A DNA stretch of 64,000 nt from Hyphomicrobiales bacterium. Its GTDB lineage: Bacteria; Pseudomonadota; Alphaproteobacteria; Rhizobiales; Devosiaceae. The position numbers were made by a program, and so were the translations under genes. The notes beneath the pieces were generated by a model that saw nothing but the letters and a program-made list of their open reading frames with translations, did no database searches and was not told where the DNA came from. Positions 9,560 to 17,580 of the stretch are shown in pieces. How positions within the stretch are numbered: position 1 is the stretch's first letter; each line of letters begins with the position of its first letter. The DNA lies in the NCBI GenBank assembly GCA_004144345.1, contig SEEL01000008.1, forward strand, positions 62,001 to 126,000, in the 5' to 3' direction.

Positions 9560-10057
9560 ATGCCGTCGATGTACGCCGTCTCTGTCGGGGTTTTCACCCG
9601 CCAGCTCAACAATCTGTATGCGCAGCTCGAAAAGGCCGAGGCCTATGCGGCAGAGCGCAAGTTCAAGGTCGACGTGCTGGTGAACCAGCGGCTGGCTCCG
9701 GACATGCTGCCGCTGGTGTTCCAGATCCAGAACGCCACCGACCACGCCAAGGGGGCCGCGGCGCGGCTCGCAGGGCGCGAATTGCCGTCCTGGCCCGACG
9801 ACGAGAAGACCTTCGAGGACCTCAAGGGTCGGGTGAAGAAGGCGCTCGACTATCTTGCGACCTTCAAGCCGGAAGACATTGATGGCTCGGAGGAAAAGCC
9901 GATCACCCTGAAGCGCAACGGGCAGGACTATGTGACCAGCGGACAGGACTATGTGCTGGGCCGCGCGCAGCAGAATGTGTGGTTCCACGTCGCCACCGCC
10001 TACAGCATCCTGCGCCACAATGGCGTGCCGATCGGCAAAGCGGACTTTACGCGCTAG
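9560..10057 (+). CDS. DUF1993 family protein
   Basis: A 165-residue protein matching the DUF1993 pattern: an N-terminal YAVSVGVFTRQLNNLYAQL helix, a DMLPLVFQIQNATDHAKG segment and a C-terminal FHVATAYSILRHNGVPIGK. The fold is a four-helix bundle resembling DinB; the function is unknown. The start could be 9560 or 9569 (both ATG) and no clear ribosome-binding site decides. It shares one base with the next gene (TAGTG junction at 10055-10059), so the two are translationally linked. Confidence 0.87.
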   Translation: MPSMYAVSVGVFTRQLNNLYAQLEKAEAYAAERKFKVDVLVNQRLAPDMLPLVFQIQNATDHAKGAAARLAGRELPSWPDDEKTFEDLKGRVKKALDYLATFKPEDIDGSEEKPITLKRNGQDYVTSGQDYVLGRAQQNVWFHVATAYSILRHNGVPIGKADFTR

Positions 10058-10986
10058 TGGCGCGGGCGATCCTCATTGGCGGCGGCACGGTGTTTGCCGC
10101 CGCCTTCATCCGCGGCTGGCTTGCCGCCGGGAATGAGATCGCCGAGATCTGGTGTGGCAAATCCGGCCCGCTGGCCCGGGCGCAGCGCACGGCGACGCAA
10201 TGGGCGCCGAACTGGAGCGTCCACCGGCTGGCCGAAAGGCATGGCCTGCCGGTCTTCCGCAACGAACCGCTCAAGAAATGGGGCGAGGGCGCGAGCGAGC
10301 GGGCAAGCGCCCTGGATGCCGACACGCTGGTGACCTGCGTCACCATGCAAATCGTCCCACGGGCCTTGATCGAGCATTTTGCCGGCCGGGCGGTGAATTT
10401 CCACCCGGCAATGCTGCCCGCCTATCGCGGTCCCTCGCCTCTGCTGGGGGTGTTGATCGACGGCGTTGGGCACCTCTATTCAGGGGTAACGCTGCACGAA
10501 CTCTCGCCGGGGATCGACGAGGGCGCAATCATTGCGCAGCGTCCTGTTGTGGCGGACGGCGCCGACCGCCGTCACCAATCTTGGATGGTGCGGCTCGCCG
10601 AGGCCGTTGACTGCATGGCGCGCGATGAGTTGCCGGCTTTTCTAGGTGGACGGCGGGGCAGCGTCGCGCAGTCGGGAGGCACTTACCGGCGGGTACGCGA
10701 GGAGGCGGGACTGGGCCCGCATCTCACATTCGAAGCAGCGACGCGGGTGGTCGAGCGCGCAGGCGCCAGCGGTCGCATCAGTGCCGCCTCACGAGCGGTA
10801 AAGGCGCCACTGCGGAGGCTCAGCGACCCGACGGGCGCGCCACCGGTGCGCGGCCCGCTGGCGATCGACATCGACCTCGCCGACGCCCGCGTGCGCGTTG
10901 CCCGCTGGACGCCGCTCGACGCGGGCCTAGGGAAGCTCGACATGCTGCGCGAAATGCGCGCCGCCGACCGCCGCCGTCAGGAATAG
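10057..10986 (+). CDS. Formyltransferase-family protein (methionyl-tRNA formyltransferase-like)
   Basis: A 309-residue protein of the formyl-transferase superfamily, which transfers formyl groups from 10-formyl-tetrahydrofolate. The catalytic Asn-His-Asp set is recognisable in NFHPAMLPAYRGPSP and PGIDEGAII, as in Fmt and ArnA-type enzymes. Overall similarity is too loose to call it the housekeeping Fmt, which in related genomes sits beside def. The acceptor may be a sugar nucleotide or other amine. The start is GTG 10057, overlapping the upstream stop. The 3' end overlaps the convergent gene by 10 bp. The family is sure; the substrate is not. Confidence 0.8.
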   Translation: MARAILIGGGTVFAAAFIRGWLAAGNEIAEIWCGKSGPLARAQRTATQWAPNWSVHRLAERHGLPVFRNEPLKKWGEGASERASALDADTLVTCVTMQIVPRALIEHFAGRAVNFHPAMLPAYRGPSPLLGVLIDGVGHLYSGVTLHELSPGIDEGAIIAQRPVVADGADRRHQSWMVRLAEAVDCMARDELPAFLGGRRGSVAQSGGTYRRVREEAGLGPHLTFEAATRVVERAGASGRISAASRAVKAPLRRLSDPTGAPPVRGPLAIDIDLADARVRVARWTPLDAGLGKLDMLREMRAADRRRQE

Positions 10987-11642
10987 CGCTCCTCGGTCCA
11001 CGGGTCGCCGCGATTGTGATAGCCGCGAACTTCCCAGAAGCCCGGATGATCGCGGGTTGCGAACTCGATGCGTCGGATCCACTTGGCGCTCTTCCAAAAG
11101 TAGAGATGGGGCACCACCAGCCGCACCGGCCCGCCATGATCGAGCGGCAAGGGCTGTCCTTCCCAGCTGTGGGCGAGGATGGCCTCGGGCGACGAGAAGT
11201 CCTCGAGCGTCAGATTGGTGGTGTAGCCATCGTTGCTGGTGAGCAGGACGTGCGTCGCGTCGGCCTTGGGCTGCACGGCCTCCATGAGATCGTGCGTCGT
11301 CACGCCGTCCCAGTTGTTGTCATAGCGGGACCATGAGGTGACGCAGTGGATGTCGCTCAGCTTGCGGCTCTGCGGCGCGGAGGTGAAATCGTGCCAGGTC
11401 CAACTGGTGGGAAATTCGACGGCGCCGGCGATGTCGAGACGCCAGTTTTCCCTCGCGACATTGGGTGTCTGCCCGAGGTCGAGGATCGGCCAGTTCTTGA
11501 CCAGATGCTGGCCCGGCGGCAGCCGGGAATCCTCGGGGCGCGACGTGCGGCCGGTGAGGAATTTGCCCAGCTCGGCCCAGCGCGACTTCGTCCTGGTGAG
11601 CTTGCTGTCTTCCGGTGTGTCGGTCACGGCCAGCGCCTCCAT
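10977..11642 (-). CDS. Sulfite-oxidase-like molybdopterin-dependent oxidoreductase
   Basis: A 221-residue protein of the sulfite oxidase catalytic (Moco-binding) family. HCVTSWSRYDNNW supplies the expected molybdenum-ligating cysteine, and HGGPVRLVVPHLYFWKSAKW is the conserved region that follows. There is no Tat signal or transmembrane segment, so it should be cytoplasmic, unlike MsrP/YedY. Length fits the short single-domain members, which lack the heme and dimerisation domains. A GAGGAG sequence lies immediately before TTG-ATG at 11645-11640, and I use the ATG. The Moco genes moaC and moeA occur 12 kb away. The substrate is unknown. Confidence 0.87.
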   Translation of the reverse strand: MEALAVTDTPEDSKLTRTKSRWAELGKFLTGRTSRPEDSRLPPGQHLVKNWPILDLGQTPNVARENWRLDIAGAVEFPTSWTWHDFTSAPQSRKLSDIHCVTSWSRYDNNWDGVTTHDLMEAVQPKADATHVLLTSNDGYTTNLTLEDFSSPEAILAHSWEGQPLPLDHGGPVRLVVPHLYFWKSAKWIRRIEFATRDHPGFWEVRGYHNRGDPWTEERYS

Positions 11643-11758
11643 CAACTCCTCGCGAGCATGTCGGCCCCTGTTGCGATGTCAATGGACGTTTCGATCATCG
11701 GTGCATTGCGCCGGGGCGGATCGGTACCCATCTGATGGTCGACCAACAGGAGGTGACT

Positions 11759-12307
11759 ATGCTCTCTCGCGACGATCGCAACGCTATCAATGGCTTGTTC
11801 GAGCGCCTGCAGGACGCGGAACGCCGGGGCGGGCCGCGGGATGCCGAGGCCGAGGCGCTGATCCACCAGAAGATGGCCGCCCAGCCGGGCGCCGCCTATT
11901 ACCTCGCGCAAACCGTTGTGGTGCAACAGGAAGCGCTCAAGGAAGCCGAGCGCCGTATGGAAGAGCTCGAGGGACGCAGCCGCCAAATGGCGCAGCGCGG
12001 CCCGTGGGATCGTGAACCGGCCCAAGACGACCGCCGCCAGGGCGGCGGGTTCAATCAGGGCGGCGGATTCCTTGCAGGCGCCGCGCAGACGGCGCTTGGC
12101 GTGGCCGGCGGCATGATGCTTGGCAGCATGATCGGCTCGATTTTCTCGGCCGGCTCGGCGAATGCGTCGGAAGCTCCGGTCGACAACAGCGCCGATACAT
12201 CCGCTGATAATGGGAGCGACGCGGGCAGTGATGCCGGTGGCGACGATTTCGGCGGCTTTGACGGTGGCGGGTTCGACGGCGGCTTCGATATGGGCGGCGA
12301 CTTCTAG
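11759..12307 (+). CDS. DUF2076 family protein with glycine-rich tail
   Basis: A 182-residue protein. An N-terminal helical region of about 85 residues (DRNAINGLFERLQDAERRGG, then AYYLAQTVVVQQEALKEAE) is typical of DUF2076. A short hydrophobic, Gly-rich segment (FLAGAAQTALGVAGGMMLG) may insert in a membrane, and the acidic C-terminal tail of Asp, Gly and Phe repeats looks disordered. The start at 11759 has an excellent ribosome-binding site (AGGAGGTGACT). Family function is not established. It stands alone, one base from the convergent SleB gene. Confidence 0.86.
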   Translation: MLSRDDRNAINGLFERLQDAERRGGPRDAEAEALIHQKMAAQPGAAYYLAQTVVVQQEALKEAERRMEELEGRSRQMAQRGPWDREPAQDDRRQGGGFNQGGGFLAGAAQTALGVAGGMMLGSMIGSIFSAGSANASEAPVDNSADTSADNGSDAGSDAGGDDFGGFDGGGFDGGFDMGGDF

Positions 12308-12308
12308 G

Positions 12309-12755
12309 TCAGCGCTTCTCGTAGAACGCGTTTCCACCGGCCACGGCAACGTAGTGCATGTTGGTGTAGGGGAAGCTGTAGCCTTCGGTGTGGAAGAACT
12401 TTGCCTGTGTCCCCACACCGGGATGACGCTCGCCGCGGAGGACGCGTTCCGCCATCTGGCGGGCAAGGGCCTGGCTCTTGCCCTCCTTCATCGGATTCCA
12501 CAGGACGCCCGGCGCGAACTGGTTGGGCTGGCCGACGACACCGCACACCGTGTTCGGGAACTTCGGATCATTCACCCGGTTCATGACGACCGTGCCGACG
12601 GCGAGCATGCCTTCGGCGCTCGAGCGGTTGGACTCGAAATACATCACCCGCGTCATGCAGTCGGTCGGGGAGAGCATGCTGAAAGGCGACAACACCGCGC
12701 AGCCGGCAAGCGACGGCACGGCGATGAGCGCCAAGAGGGGCAGTACGCGAAACAA
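12309..12755 (-). CDS. SleB-family cell wall hydrolase, predicted lipoprotein
   Basis: A 148-residue secreted protein. An N-terminal hydrophobic signal ends in a lipobox (LAGC at about 16-19), so it is probably lipid-anchored. The remainder matches the Hydrolase_2 (SleB/CwlJ) domain: CMTRVMYFESNRSSAEGM with the catalytic glutamate, then VGTVVMNRV and FFHTEGYSFPYTNMHYV. SleB enzymes are lytic transglycosylases that cut peptidoglycan; in alphaproteobacteria they act in wall remodelling rather than spore germination. No operon partner is evident; the next minus-strand gene upstream is 61 bp away. Confidence 0.9.
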   Translation of the reverse strand: MFRVLPLLALIAVPSLAGCAVLSPFSMLSPTDCMTRVMYFESNRSSAEGMLAVGTVVMNRVNDPKFPNTVCGVVGQPNQFAPGVLWNPMKEGKSQALARQMAERVLRGERHPGVGTQAKFFHTEGYSFPYTNMHYVAVAGGNAFYEKR

Positions 12756-12816
12756 GGGCCGCTCCGGGGCAATTCCCCCTCAGGATGCGGCCCGGTGGTT
12801 AAGATAGATAAAATTG

Positions 12817-13134
12817 TCAGCTTCGGCGGCGCCCGACGAACAGGCTGGCCAGCAGCACAAGACCTACCGCCCCAACAATGGCCGGCACCGGATCGGCCTT
12901 TACCGCGCGACCGGCACGGATCGCCTGCTTGGCAGCCGCCTGGGCTACGACGGCGCCTTCGTGCCGGGCGTAGTCGGCAGCCTGGTGCAGCACGGGTTCC
13001 GCAATATTGCGAGCCTGCTTGGCGAACCGGGTGACATGATCCTCGGCGAGATCGCGGGTCTGCAGGGCGCTCGCGGTTACCGCCCGGCCTATGCGGCGGG
13101 CCTCGCGATCGTCGATACGTTCTAGCCAGGACAT
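12817..13134 (-). CDS. Small C-tail membrane protein (DUF883-like)
   Basis: A 105-residue protein with a long charged helical region (RDLAEDHVTRFAKQARNIAE) followed by one C-terminal transmembrane helix (VPAIVGAVGLVLLASLFVG) and a GRRRS end. This layout resembles DUF883/ElaB-type ribosome-associated or stress membrane proteins, where GRR follows the helix, but the similarity is structural and I do not claim the family firmly. The ATG at 13134 follows GAGGGAAG at proper spacing, favouring it over an upstream start at 13161. It is divergent from the next membrane-protein gene. Confidence 0.75.
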   Translation of the reverse strand: MSWLERIDDREARRIGRAVTASALQTRDLAEDHVTRFAKQARNIAEPVLHQAADYARHEGAVVAQAAAKQAIRAGRAVKADPVPAIVGAVGLVLLASLFVGRRRS

Positions 13135-13244
13135 TTGTGCTTCCCTCAAGGTTCCAGCCAAACGACTGAATCCGCTTTGAAGTTCCCGGGTCTTGTAGTG
13201 GACGAATGCGCGACCATATCCGTACGACTAAACGAGGAGACGAT

Positions 13245-13562
13245 ATGAACGCCCCCGACGCCCGCCTTGAGCGCCAGTTCGAGCGTATCGCCCGGCAGGT
13301 GCCCGCCAGCCGGGGATTCCTCGATTGGGTACGCAAACCCAATTTGCATGTGGTGCGCATTCCGCTCGCCATCATTCTGATGCTGGGCGGCGTGTTCAGC
13401 TTCCTGCCGGTGCTTGGCGTCTGGATGTTGCCCCTGGGGCTGCTGGTGCTTGCCGTCGACGTGCCCAGGCTACGCGGCCCCGTGGGCAATGCCATCGTGC
13501 GGCTCCAGCGCTTCATTTCAACCTCGAAGCGCTGGTTCCGGAAGAAGTTCCACCGCGACTAG
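13245..13562 (+). CDS. Small membrane protein (PGPGW-like)
   Basis: A 105-residue protein with one or two closely packed hydrophobic helices at about 40-70 (VRIPLAIILMLGGVFSFLP, then VWMLPLGLLVLAVDVP) and a basic C-terminal helix (SKRWFRKKFHR). The pattern resembles the TMEM_TM_PGPGW family, with LPVLGVWMLPLG in place of the usual PGPGW turn. The start at 13245 has GAGGAGACGAT as ribosome-binding site; the ATG at 13206 has none. Its TAG stop shares a CTAG with the stop of the convergent lipoprotein. Function unknown. Confidence 0.75.
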   Translation: MNAPDARLERQFERIARQVPASRGFLDWVRKPNLHVVRIPLAIILMLGGVFSFLPVLGVWMLPLGLLVLAVDVPRLRGPVGNAIVRLQRFISTSKRWFRKKFHRD

Positions 13563-14008
13563 TTGGCGGCCGCGGGCTCCGGGCAGCGCAGCACGGTGGT
13601 TTCGAGGTTGTCGCGATCCACATAAGTGAGGTCGATGCCTTCGCCCGTCGGCGCGAAGATCGGGCGCATCTTGATGCTCTCACCGGCAGTCTGCCCTTCG
13701 GCGGTACAGCTCATCGCAGCGGTAAACGTGCCATCGCCATTGTCCGTGAAGCCGGAGATGTCGCAGCCATTCTCGGCTCCCTCGAAGCGGGCCTTGGAGA
13801 TCTTGAGCACCGGGCCCCCACATTGGCTGGGATCGAGCGCCCAGGTGCCGAAGAGTGGCGCGAGGAGCTCGTCGGACGCCGGTGCCGCAACGGCCGGAGT
13901 CGCTGCAGGTGCGGCAGCCGAGGCGGCCGGGGGCGTCGGTGCCGGTTCACCGCCACAGGCGGCAAGCAGCAACGCCGGAAGTACAGCGATTGGCAAAAGA
14001 CGATTCAT
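13559..14008 (-). CDS. Predicted lipoprotein, Ala/Pro-rich linker
   Basis: A 149-residue secreted protein. The signal peptide ends in a lipobox (LLAAC at about 14-18). A low-complexity Ala/Pro linker (about 20-45) leads to a domain of about 100 residues containing GTWALDPSQCGGP, ENGCDISGF and TAAMSCTAEG. The four cysteines of the mature domain suggest one or two disulfides in the periplasm. The 'GTWALDPSQC' pattern occurs in many alphaproteobacterial periplasmic proteins of unknown function. GAGGG lies 7 bases before the ATG at 14008. Confidence 0.82.
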   Translation of the reverse strand: MNRLLPIAVLPALLLAACGGEPAPTPPAASAAAPAATPAVAAPASDELLAPLFGTWALDPSQCGGPVLKISKARFEGAENGCDISGFTDNGDGTFTAAMSCTAEGQTAGESIKMRPIFAPTGEGIDLTYVDRDNLETTVLRCPEPAAAN

Positions 14009-14072
14009 GGACAGACCCTCGGTTGACGCTGCTAGGCAATGATTGGCGCAAGTGATCGGTTCCTGCACCTGT

Positions 14073-14099
14073 AAAAAAGGGCCCCGCCGAGCGGGACCC
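14073..14099 (-). terminator. Rho-independent terminator of cspA
   Basis: On the minus strand a 9-bp stem (GGGTCCCGC / GCGGGGCCC with one G-U pair) and a TCG loop are followed by TTTTTT. It lies 27 bp past the cold-shock gene stop, a textbook intrinsic terminator. Confidence 0.9.
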
Positions 14100-14126
14100 T
14101 CCAATTCAGGCAAAGCAGTGATGGGC

Positions 14127-14333
14127 TTAGAGCGCCTTGAGGTTCTGGGCCGACTGCTTGCCGTCGCGGCCGGTCTCGATGTCGTAGGAGACCCGCTGGC
14201 CCTCATTGAGGGTCGAGAGGCCCGAACGCTCGACGGCGGAGATGTGGACAAACGCGTCCTTGCCGCCATCATCCGGCTGGATGAAGCCAAAGCCCTTAGT
14301 GGTGTTGAAGAATTTCACGACGCCTTCGGTCAT
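14127..14333 (-). CDS. cspA: Cold-shock domain protein
   Basis: A 68-residue single cold-shock domain protein that binds single-stranded RNA/DNA and melts structured mRNA. RNP1 (KGFGFI) and RNP2 (DAFVHIS) are both intact. I take the ATG at 14333 with AAGGA 7 bases upstream; an in-frame ATG at 14369 would add 12 unlikely residues. Its own terminator follows. The upstream non-coding region of about 200 bp to the divergent gene is long enough to hold a structured 5' leader, as in many csp genes, but I could not identify a specific structure. The numbering within the csp family is not determinable; the symbol is generic. Confidence 0.93.
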   Translation of the reverse strand: MTEGVVKFFNTTKGFGFIQPDDGGKDAFVHISAVERSGLSTLNEGQRVSYDIETGRDGKQSAQNLKAL

Positions 14334-14533
14334 GTTGATATCCTTGAGGGGCAATTCCACCGGCGACATGCCGGCGGCGACGTTCGGGTAGTTCTCAGGA
14401 GATCAAAGACCAGACTAGGCCGGCCGTCAGATAGCGCGAGACGGTAGCGAGACGTATGGCAACGCAGATGGCCTGTTTCGCGAGTTTTTTCAAGGGCTGG
14501 CGTGCGGCGCGTTCATGCGGATAGGAGTGGCGA

Positions 14534-14983
14534 ATGATCGAAGTCTATGTCGATGCCGATGCGTGTCCGGTGAAGGACGAAGTGGTGCGCGTCGCGGGCC
14601 GGCACGGCCTGCGTGTGACCTTCGTTGCGAACTTCGGCCTCAGGCCGTCGCGTGACGAGTTGATCCGCAACGTGATGGTCCCGCAGGGTGCCGATGCGGC
14701 CGACGACTGGATCGTCGACAACGCGGCGGCCGGCGACATCGTCGTGACATCGGACATTCCGCTCGCCGGGCGCGCGCTGGAGAAGGGCGCGCTGGTGCTA
14801 GGGCCGACCGGACGGCCTTTCACTCGCGACTCGATCGGCATGGCTCTCGCGATGCGCGAACTGAACCAGCATCTGCGCGAGACCGGCGAGAGCCGCGGCA
14901 TCAACGCCGGCTACACGGCGAAGGATCGCCAGGCCTTCCTCCAGGCGCTTGATGAAGCCGTGGTGCGCTCGAAGCGGCGCTAG
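14534..14983 (+). CDS. YaiI/YqxD family (UPF0178, DUF188) protein
   Basis: A 149-residue protein of the NYN-like UPF0178 family. The N-terminal EVYVDADACPVKDEVVR and the middle DIVVTSDIPLAGRALEKGA are diagnostic. The conserved acidic residues sit as in PIN/NYN nucleases, and an RNase role has been suggested for the fold but not shown for this family. GGAG lies 7 bases before the ATG. Its stop shares CTAG with the convergent yedK-like gene. Very clear family call, unknown role. Confidence 0.92.
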   Translation: MIEVYVDADACPVKDEVVRVAGRHGLRVTFVANFGLRPSRDELIRNVMVPQGADAADDWIVDNAAAGDIVVTSDIPLAGRALEKGALVLGPTGRPFTRDSIGMALAMRELNQHLRETGESRGINAGYTAKDRQAFLQALDEAVVRSKRR

Positions 14984-15567
14984 CCGCCGCCGCGTACCGT
15001 GACCACGTCGAGCGTGCCGGCGGGCAGGGGGCGTAGCAATTCCTCCTGCGGCCGGGTGAGGAAGAGCCAATGCGCCCAGTCGCCGGGAGCGAGCACGCAG
15101 ACCTGGCGGTCATGATAGGGCTCGATGTCGGGCCCCGGCGCCGTGGTGAGCATGGTGAAGCTCAGTGCGCCGTCCTTGTCTTCGGACCATAGACCAGCAA
15201 TGCCCATGATCGGCGATCCCTTGAGGCTGAAGCGATGCTTGGCCTTGGGGTATTTGTTGCCAGTGAATTCGAAGAAGCCGCTCAGCACGACAACGCAGCG
15301 CTTGCTGTCGCTGAAGTCGCGCTTGTCGGATTTGAAGTTGAAGACGGGGCTGGCCTTGGGTCGCGGCGCCGGCCAGCCGAAGCGCATGACCACGAGTTCG
15401 ACCCCGTTGCCCGCGGCGCGGATCACCGGGCCGCTATCGCCGATGCGGATGTCGTCGGCACGGAGCAACGCGGCCGCCGCCTCTGCGGCCGTGGCGTCCA
15501 GCTCCAGCGCCGCAATCGCCTTGCGGTACTCGGCCTGCGATGCGTGCTGCTCGTAGTCGTTGCACAT
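14980..15567 (-). CDS. yedK: SOS response-associated peptidase (YedK/HMCES, SRAP family)
   Basis: SRAP proteins crosslink to abasic sites in single-stranded DNA through their N-terminal cysteine, shielding them. The 195-residue protein begins MCNDYEQ, exposing catalytic Cys2 after Met removal. Other family residues are visible: FNFKSD with the Asn, SGFFEF with the Glu, and PYHDRQ holding the active-site His. The substitution of the usual HxRMP by HDRQV is noted. No LexA box was recognised in the short stretch upstream, so SOS control is not shown despite the family name. Confidence 0.92.
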   Translation of the reverse strand: MCNDYEQHASQAEYRKAIAALELDATAAEAAAALLRADDIRIGDSGPVIRAAGNGVELVVMRFGWPAPRPKASPVFNFKSDKRDFSDSKRCVVVLSGFFEFTGNKYPKAKHRFSLKGSPIMGIAGLWSEDKDGALSFTMLTTAPGPDIEPYHDRQVCVLAPGDWAHWLFLTRPQEELLRPLPAGTLDVVTVRGGG

Positions 15568-15607
15568 CTGACCAGTCTAGCAGGCGGCACGGCCAAGCCA
15601 ACGGCAG

Positions 15608-16120
15608 CTACAGCTTGCCGAAGGCGACGCCCTTCCAGCTCCAGCCACTGCCGGTTACCGCGCTCTGCAGCGGTTCCTTGATCTCCTTGGTGGCGAACCG
15701 GTACTCGTAAATCACGCCCGGCGAGAAATCCTCGCGAAAGCCGACGGCGGCGCCAAAGCTCATTTCGACCTTTTGGCCGCGGAACGCCTCAGCGCTGAGG
15801 GAGAGGTTGGGCACGCCGGCGCGCCATTCGACGGTCCACTCCTGGTCAACGGCGCGGACTTCGCCCCTGGCCTCGTCGAACTTCATCAAAACCTTGAATG
15901 CCTTGCTGAGCGAGGCTTTGGCGAAGATCTCGTACCAGCGGGCATCGACGATCTTCCACTCCGCCACGAGGTCGCAGCCCTCGGGCGCACCGTCCCGCAC
16001 CTGCCATGGCGATGTTTCGCGGTTGAGCGCCAGCAGCGCCGTGCGCAGGCTGGTTGCGGGAAGTTTGACGGCACCCGGCGCCGCGGATTTGCTGCCGGTG
16101 AGGAAATCGAAAAGGCCCAT
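15608..16120 (-). CDS. Conserved hypothetical protein
   Basis: I do not recognise the family. The 170-residue protein begins MGLFDFLTGSKS, a common start for small cytosolic proteins, and continues with a beta-rich domain (DLVAEWKIVDARWYEIFAK, VRAVDQEWTVEWRAG, GVIYEYRFATKEIKEP). No signal peptide or transmembrane helix is present. CAGGAG is placed 6 bases before the ATG at 16120, which sets the start. It lies 40 bp downstream of the divergently oriented yedK promoter region and is divergent from the MFS gene. Confidence 0.75.
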   Translation of the reverse strand: MGLFDFLTGSKSAAPGAVKLPATSLRTALLALNRETSPWQVRDGAPEGCDLVAEWKIVDARWYEIFAKASLSKAFKVLMKFDEARGEVRAVDQEWTVEWRAGVPNLSLSAEAFRGQKVEMSFGAAVGFREDFSPGVIYEYRFATKEIKEPLQSAVTGSGWSWKGVAFGKL

Positions 16121-16248
16121 GCTCTGCTCCTGTTTGGCAGGTCTGTGCCGCAGGCCGCCTGAACTGCGGCTGAACTGCAACTGCACGAAGTTTCGCGCTT
16201 TCTGAAACTTGCGCTATGCATCGCGCCCGTTTCGAGGAGCCGTCGTCT

Positions 16249-17580
16249 ATGTCGCCCTTCCACCAGATTCTCGGCAACAATCTCGTCGCCAACATCACCA
16301 ACTTCACGGTGTGGTTCGCGATCACGTTCTGGGTCTATCTCGAAACGCAGTCGGTGTTCGCGACGGGCACGATCGCCGGCATCTACCTCGTCTTCACCGC
16401 CGGGCTTGGCTTCTGGCTGGGGAGCATCGTCGACCACAATCCCAAGAAGCTGGTAATGGCGGGCTCGAGCGCGGTGTCTTTCGTGCTCTATGCGGCGGCC
16501 TTCGCGGTGCTGCTGCTGGCGCCCGAGGGGGCGATGAAGCACGTCGGGAGCTTCTGGCTCTGGGCGTTCGTCCTGATCGTCATGGTCGGCGTGATCGCCG
16601 GCAATATCCGGGCAATCGCCCTGCCGACCCTGGTGACGCTGCTGATCCCTGAGGATCGCCGGGACAAGGCCAATGGGCTTGTCGGCATGGTGGGCGGCAT
16701 CGGTTTCCTCACGACCTCGGTGATCTCGGGCTTCCTCGTCGCCTGGGGCGGCATGGTGTTGACGATGGGCGTGGCGCTGGTGCTGACCGTCCTGGCGTTC
16801 ATCCACATGCTGACGATCCAGCTTGATGAGAAGGGCGGCATCGCCGTCAGCTCCGACGCACCGGCCGAGCCCAAGCGCGTCGATATCGCCGGCACGATCC
16901 GCGTCATTGCCGGCGTGCCGGGCCTGTTCGCGCTGATCTTTTTTGCGACGATGAACAATTTCCTCGGCGGCATCTTCATGGCGCTGCTCGATGCCTACGG
17001 CCTGTCGCTGGTTTCGGTGCAGATGTGGGGCCTGCTGTTCGGCGTGCTGTCGACGGCGTTTATCCTGAGCGGCATCATCATCACGAGGACCGGGCTCGGC
17101 AAAAGCCCGCTGCGGACGCTGCTGCTGGTGAATTTGATCACCTGGGCGGTGTGCATTGTCTTCCCGCTGCAGCCCTCGATCTGGCTGCTGGCGGGCGGCA
17201 TGTTCATCTGGATGCTGCTTGGGCCGTTCGCCGAAGCGGCCGAGCACACGACGCTGCAGAAGGTCGTGCCGTTGGAGCGGCAGGGACGGGTGTTCGGCTT
17301 CGCCCAGTCGGTGGAGCAGTCGGCGGCGCCGCTGACGGCGTTCCTGATCGGGCCGCTGACCGAGTTCTTCTTCATCCCGTTCATGACGGACGGGGCCGGG
17401 GCCGAAGCGATCGGCAGCTGGTTCGGCACCGGCCATGCCCGCGGCATCGCGCTGGTGTTCGTCCTGGGCGGCGTGCTCGGCGTGGTGATCACGCTGATTG
17501 CCTTCCGCTCGAAATACTACCGGCAGTTGTCGGCGGCCTATGCGAAGGCCCCCGACGTGCCGGAAGCTCAGCCGGCCTAG
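16249..17580 (+). CDS. Major facilitator superfamily transporter
   Basis: A 443-residue inner-membrane protein with about 12 transmembrane segments, for example TIAGIYLVFTAGLGFWLG and LIFFATMNNFLGGIFMALL. The cytoplasmic motif between helices 2 and 3 is SIVDHNPKKLVM, a variant of the MFS D-R-x-G loop. It resembles MFS proteins of the MdfA/LmrP-like drug-efflux set, but no substrate can be named. The ATG at 16249 follows GAGGAG by 9 bases. Its stop shares CTAG with that of a second, unrelated MFS gene running the other way. Confidence 0.87.
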   Translation: MSPFHQILGNNLVANITNFTVWFAITFWVYLETQSVFATGTIAGIYLVFTAGLGFWLGSIVDHNPKKLVMAGSSAVSFVLYAAAFAVLLLAPEGAMKHVGSFWLWAFVLIVMVGVIAGNIRAIALPTLVTLLIPEDRRDKANGLVGMVGGIGFLTTSVISGFLVAWGGMVLTMGVALVLTVLAFIHMLTIQLDEKGGIAVSSDAPAEPKRVDIAGTIRVIAGVPGLFALIFFATMNNFLGGIFMALLDAYGLSLVSVQMWGLLFGVLSTAFILSGIIITRTGLGKSPLRTLLLVNLITWAVCIVFPLQPSIWLLAGGMFIWMLLGPFAEAAEHTTLQKVVPLERQGRVFGFAQSVEQSAAPLTAFLIGPLTEFFFIPFMTDGAGAEAIGSWFGTGHARGIALVFVLGGVLGVVITLIAFRSKYYRQLSAAYAKAPDVPEAQPA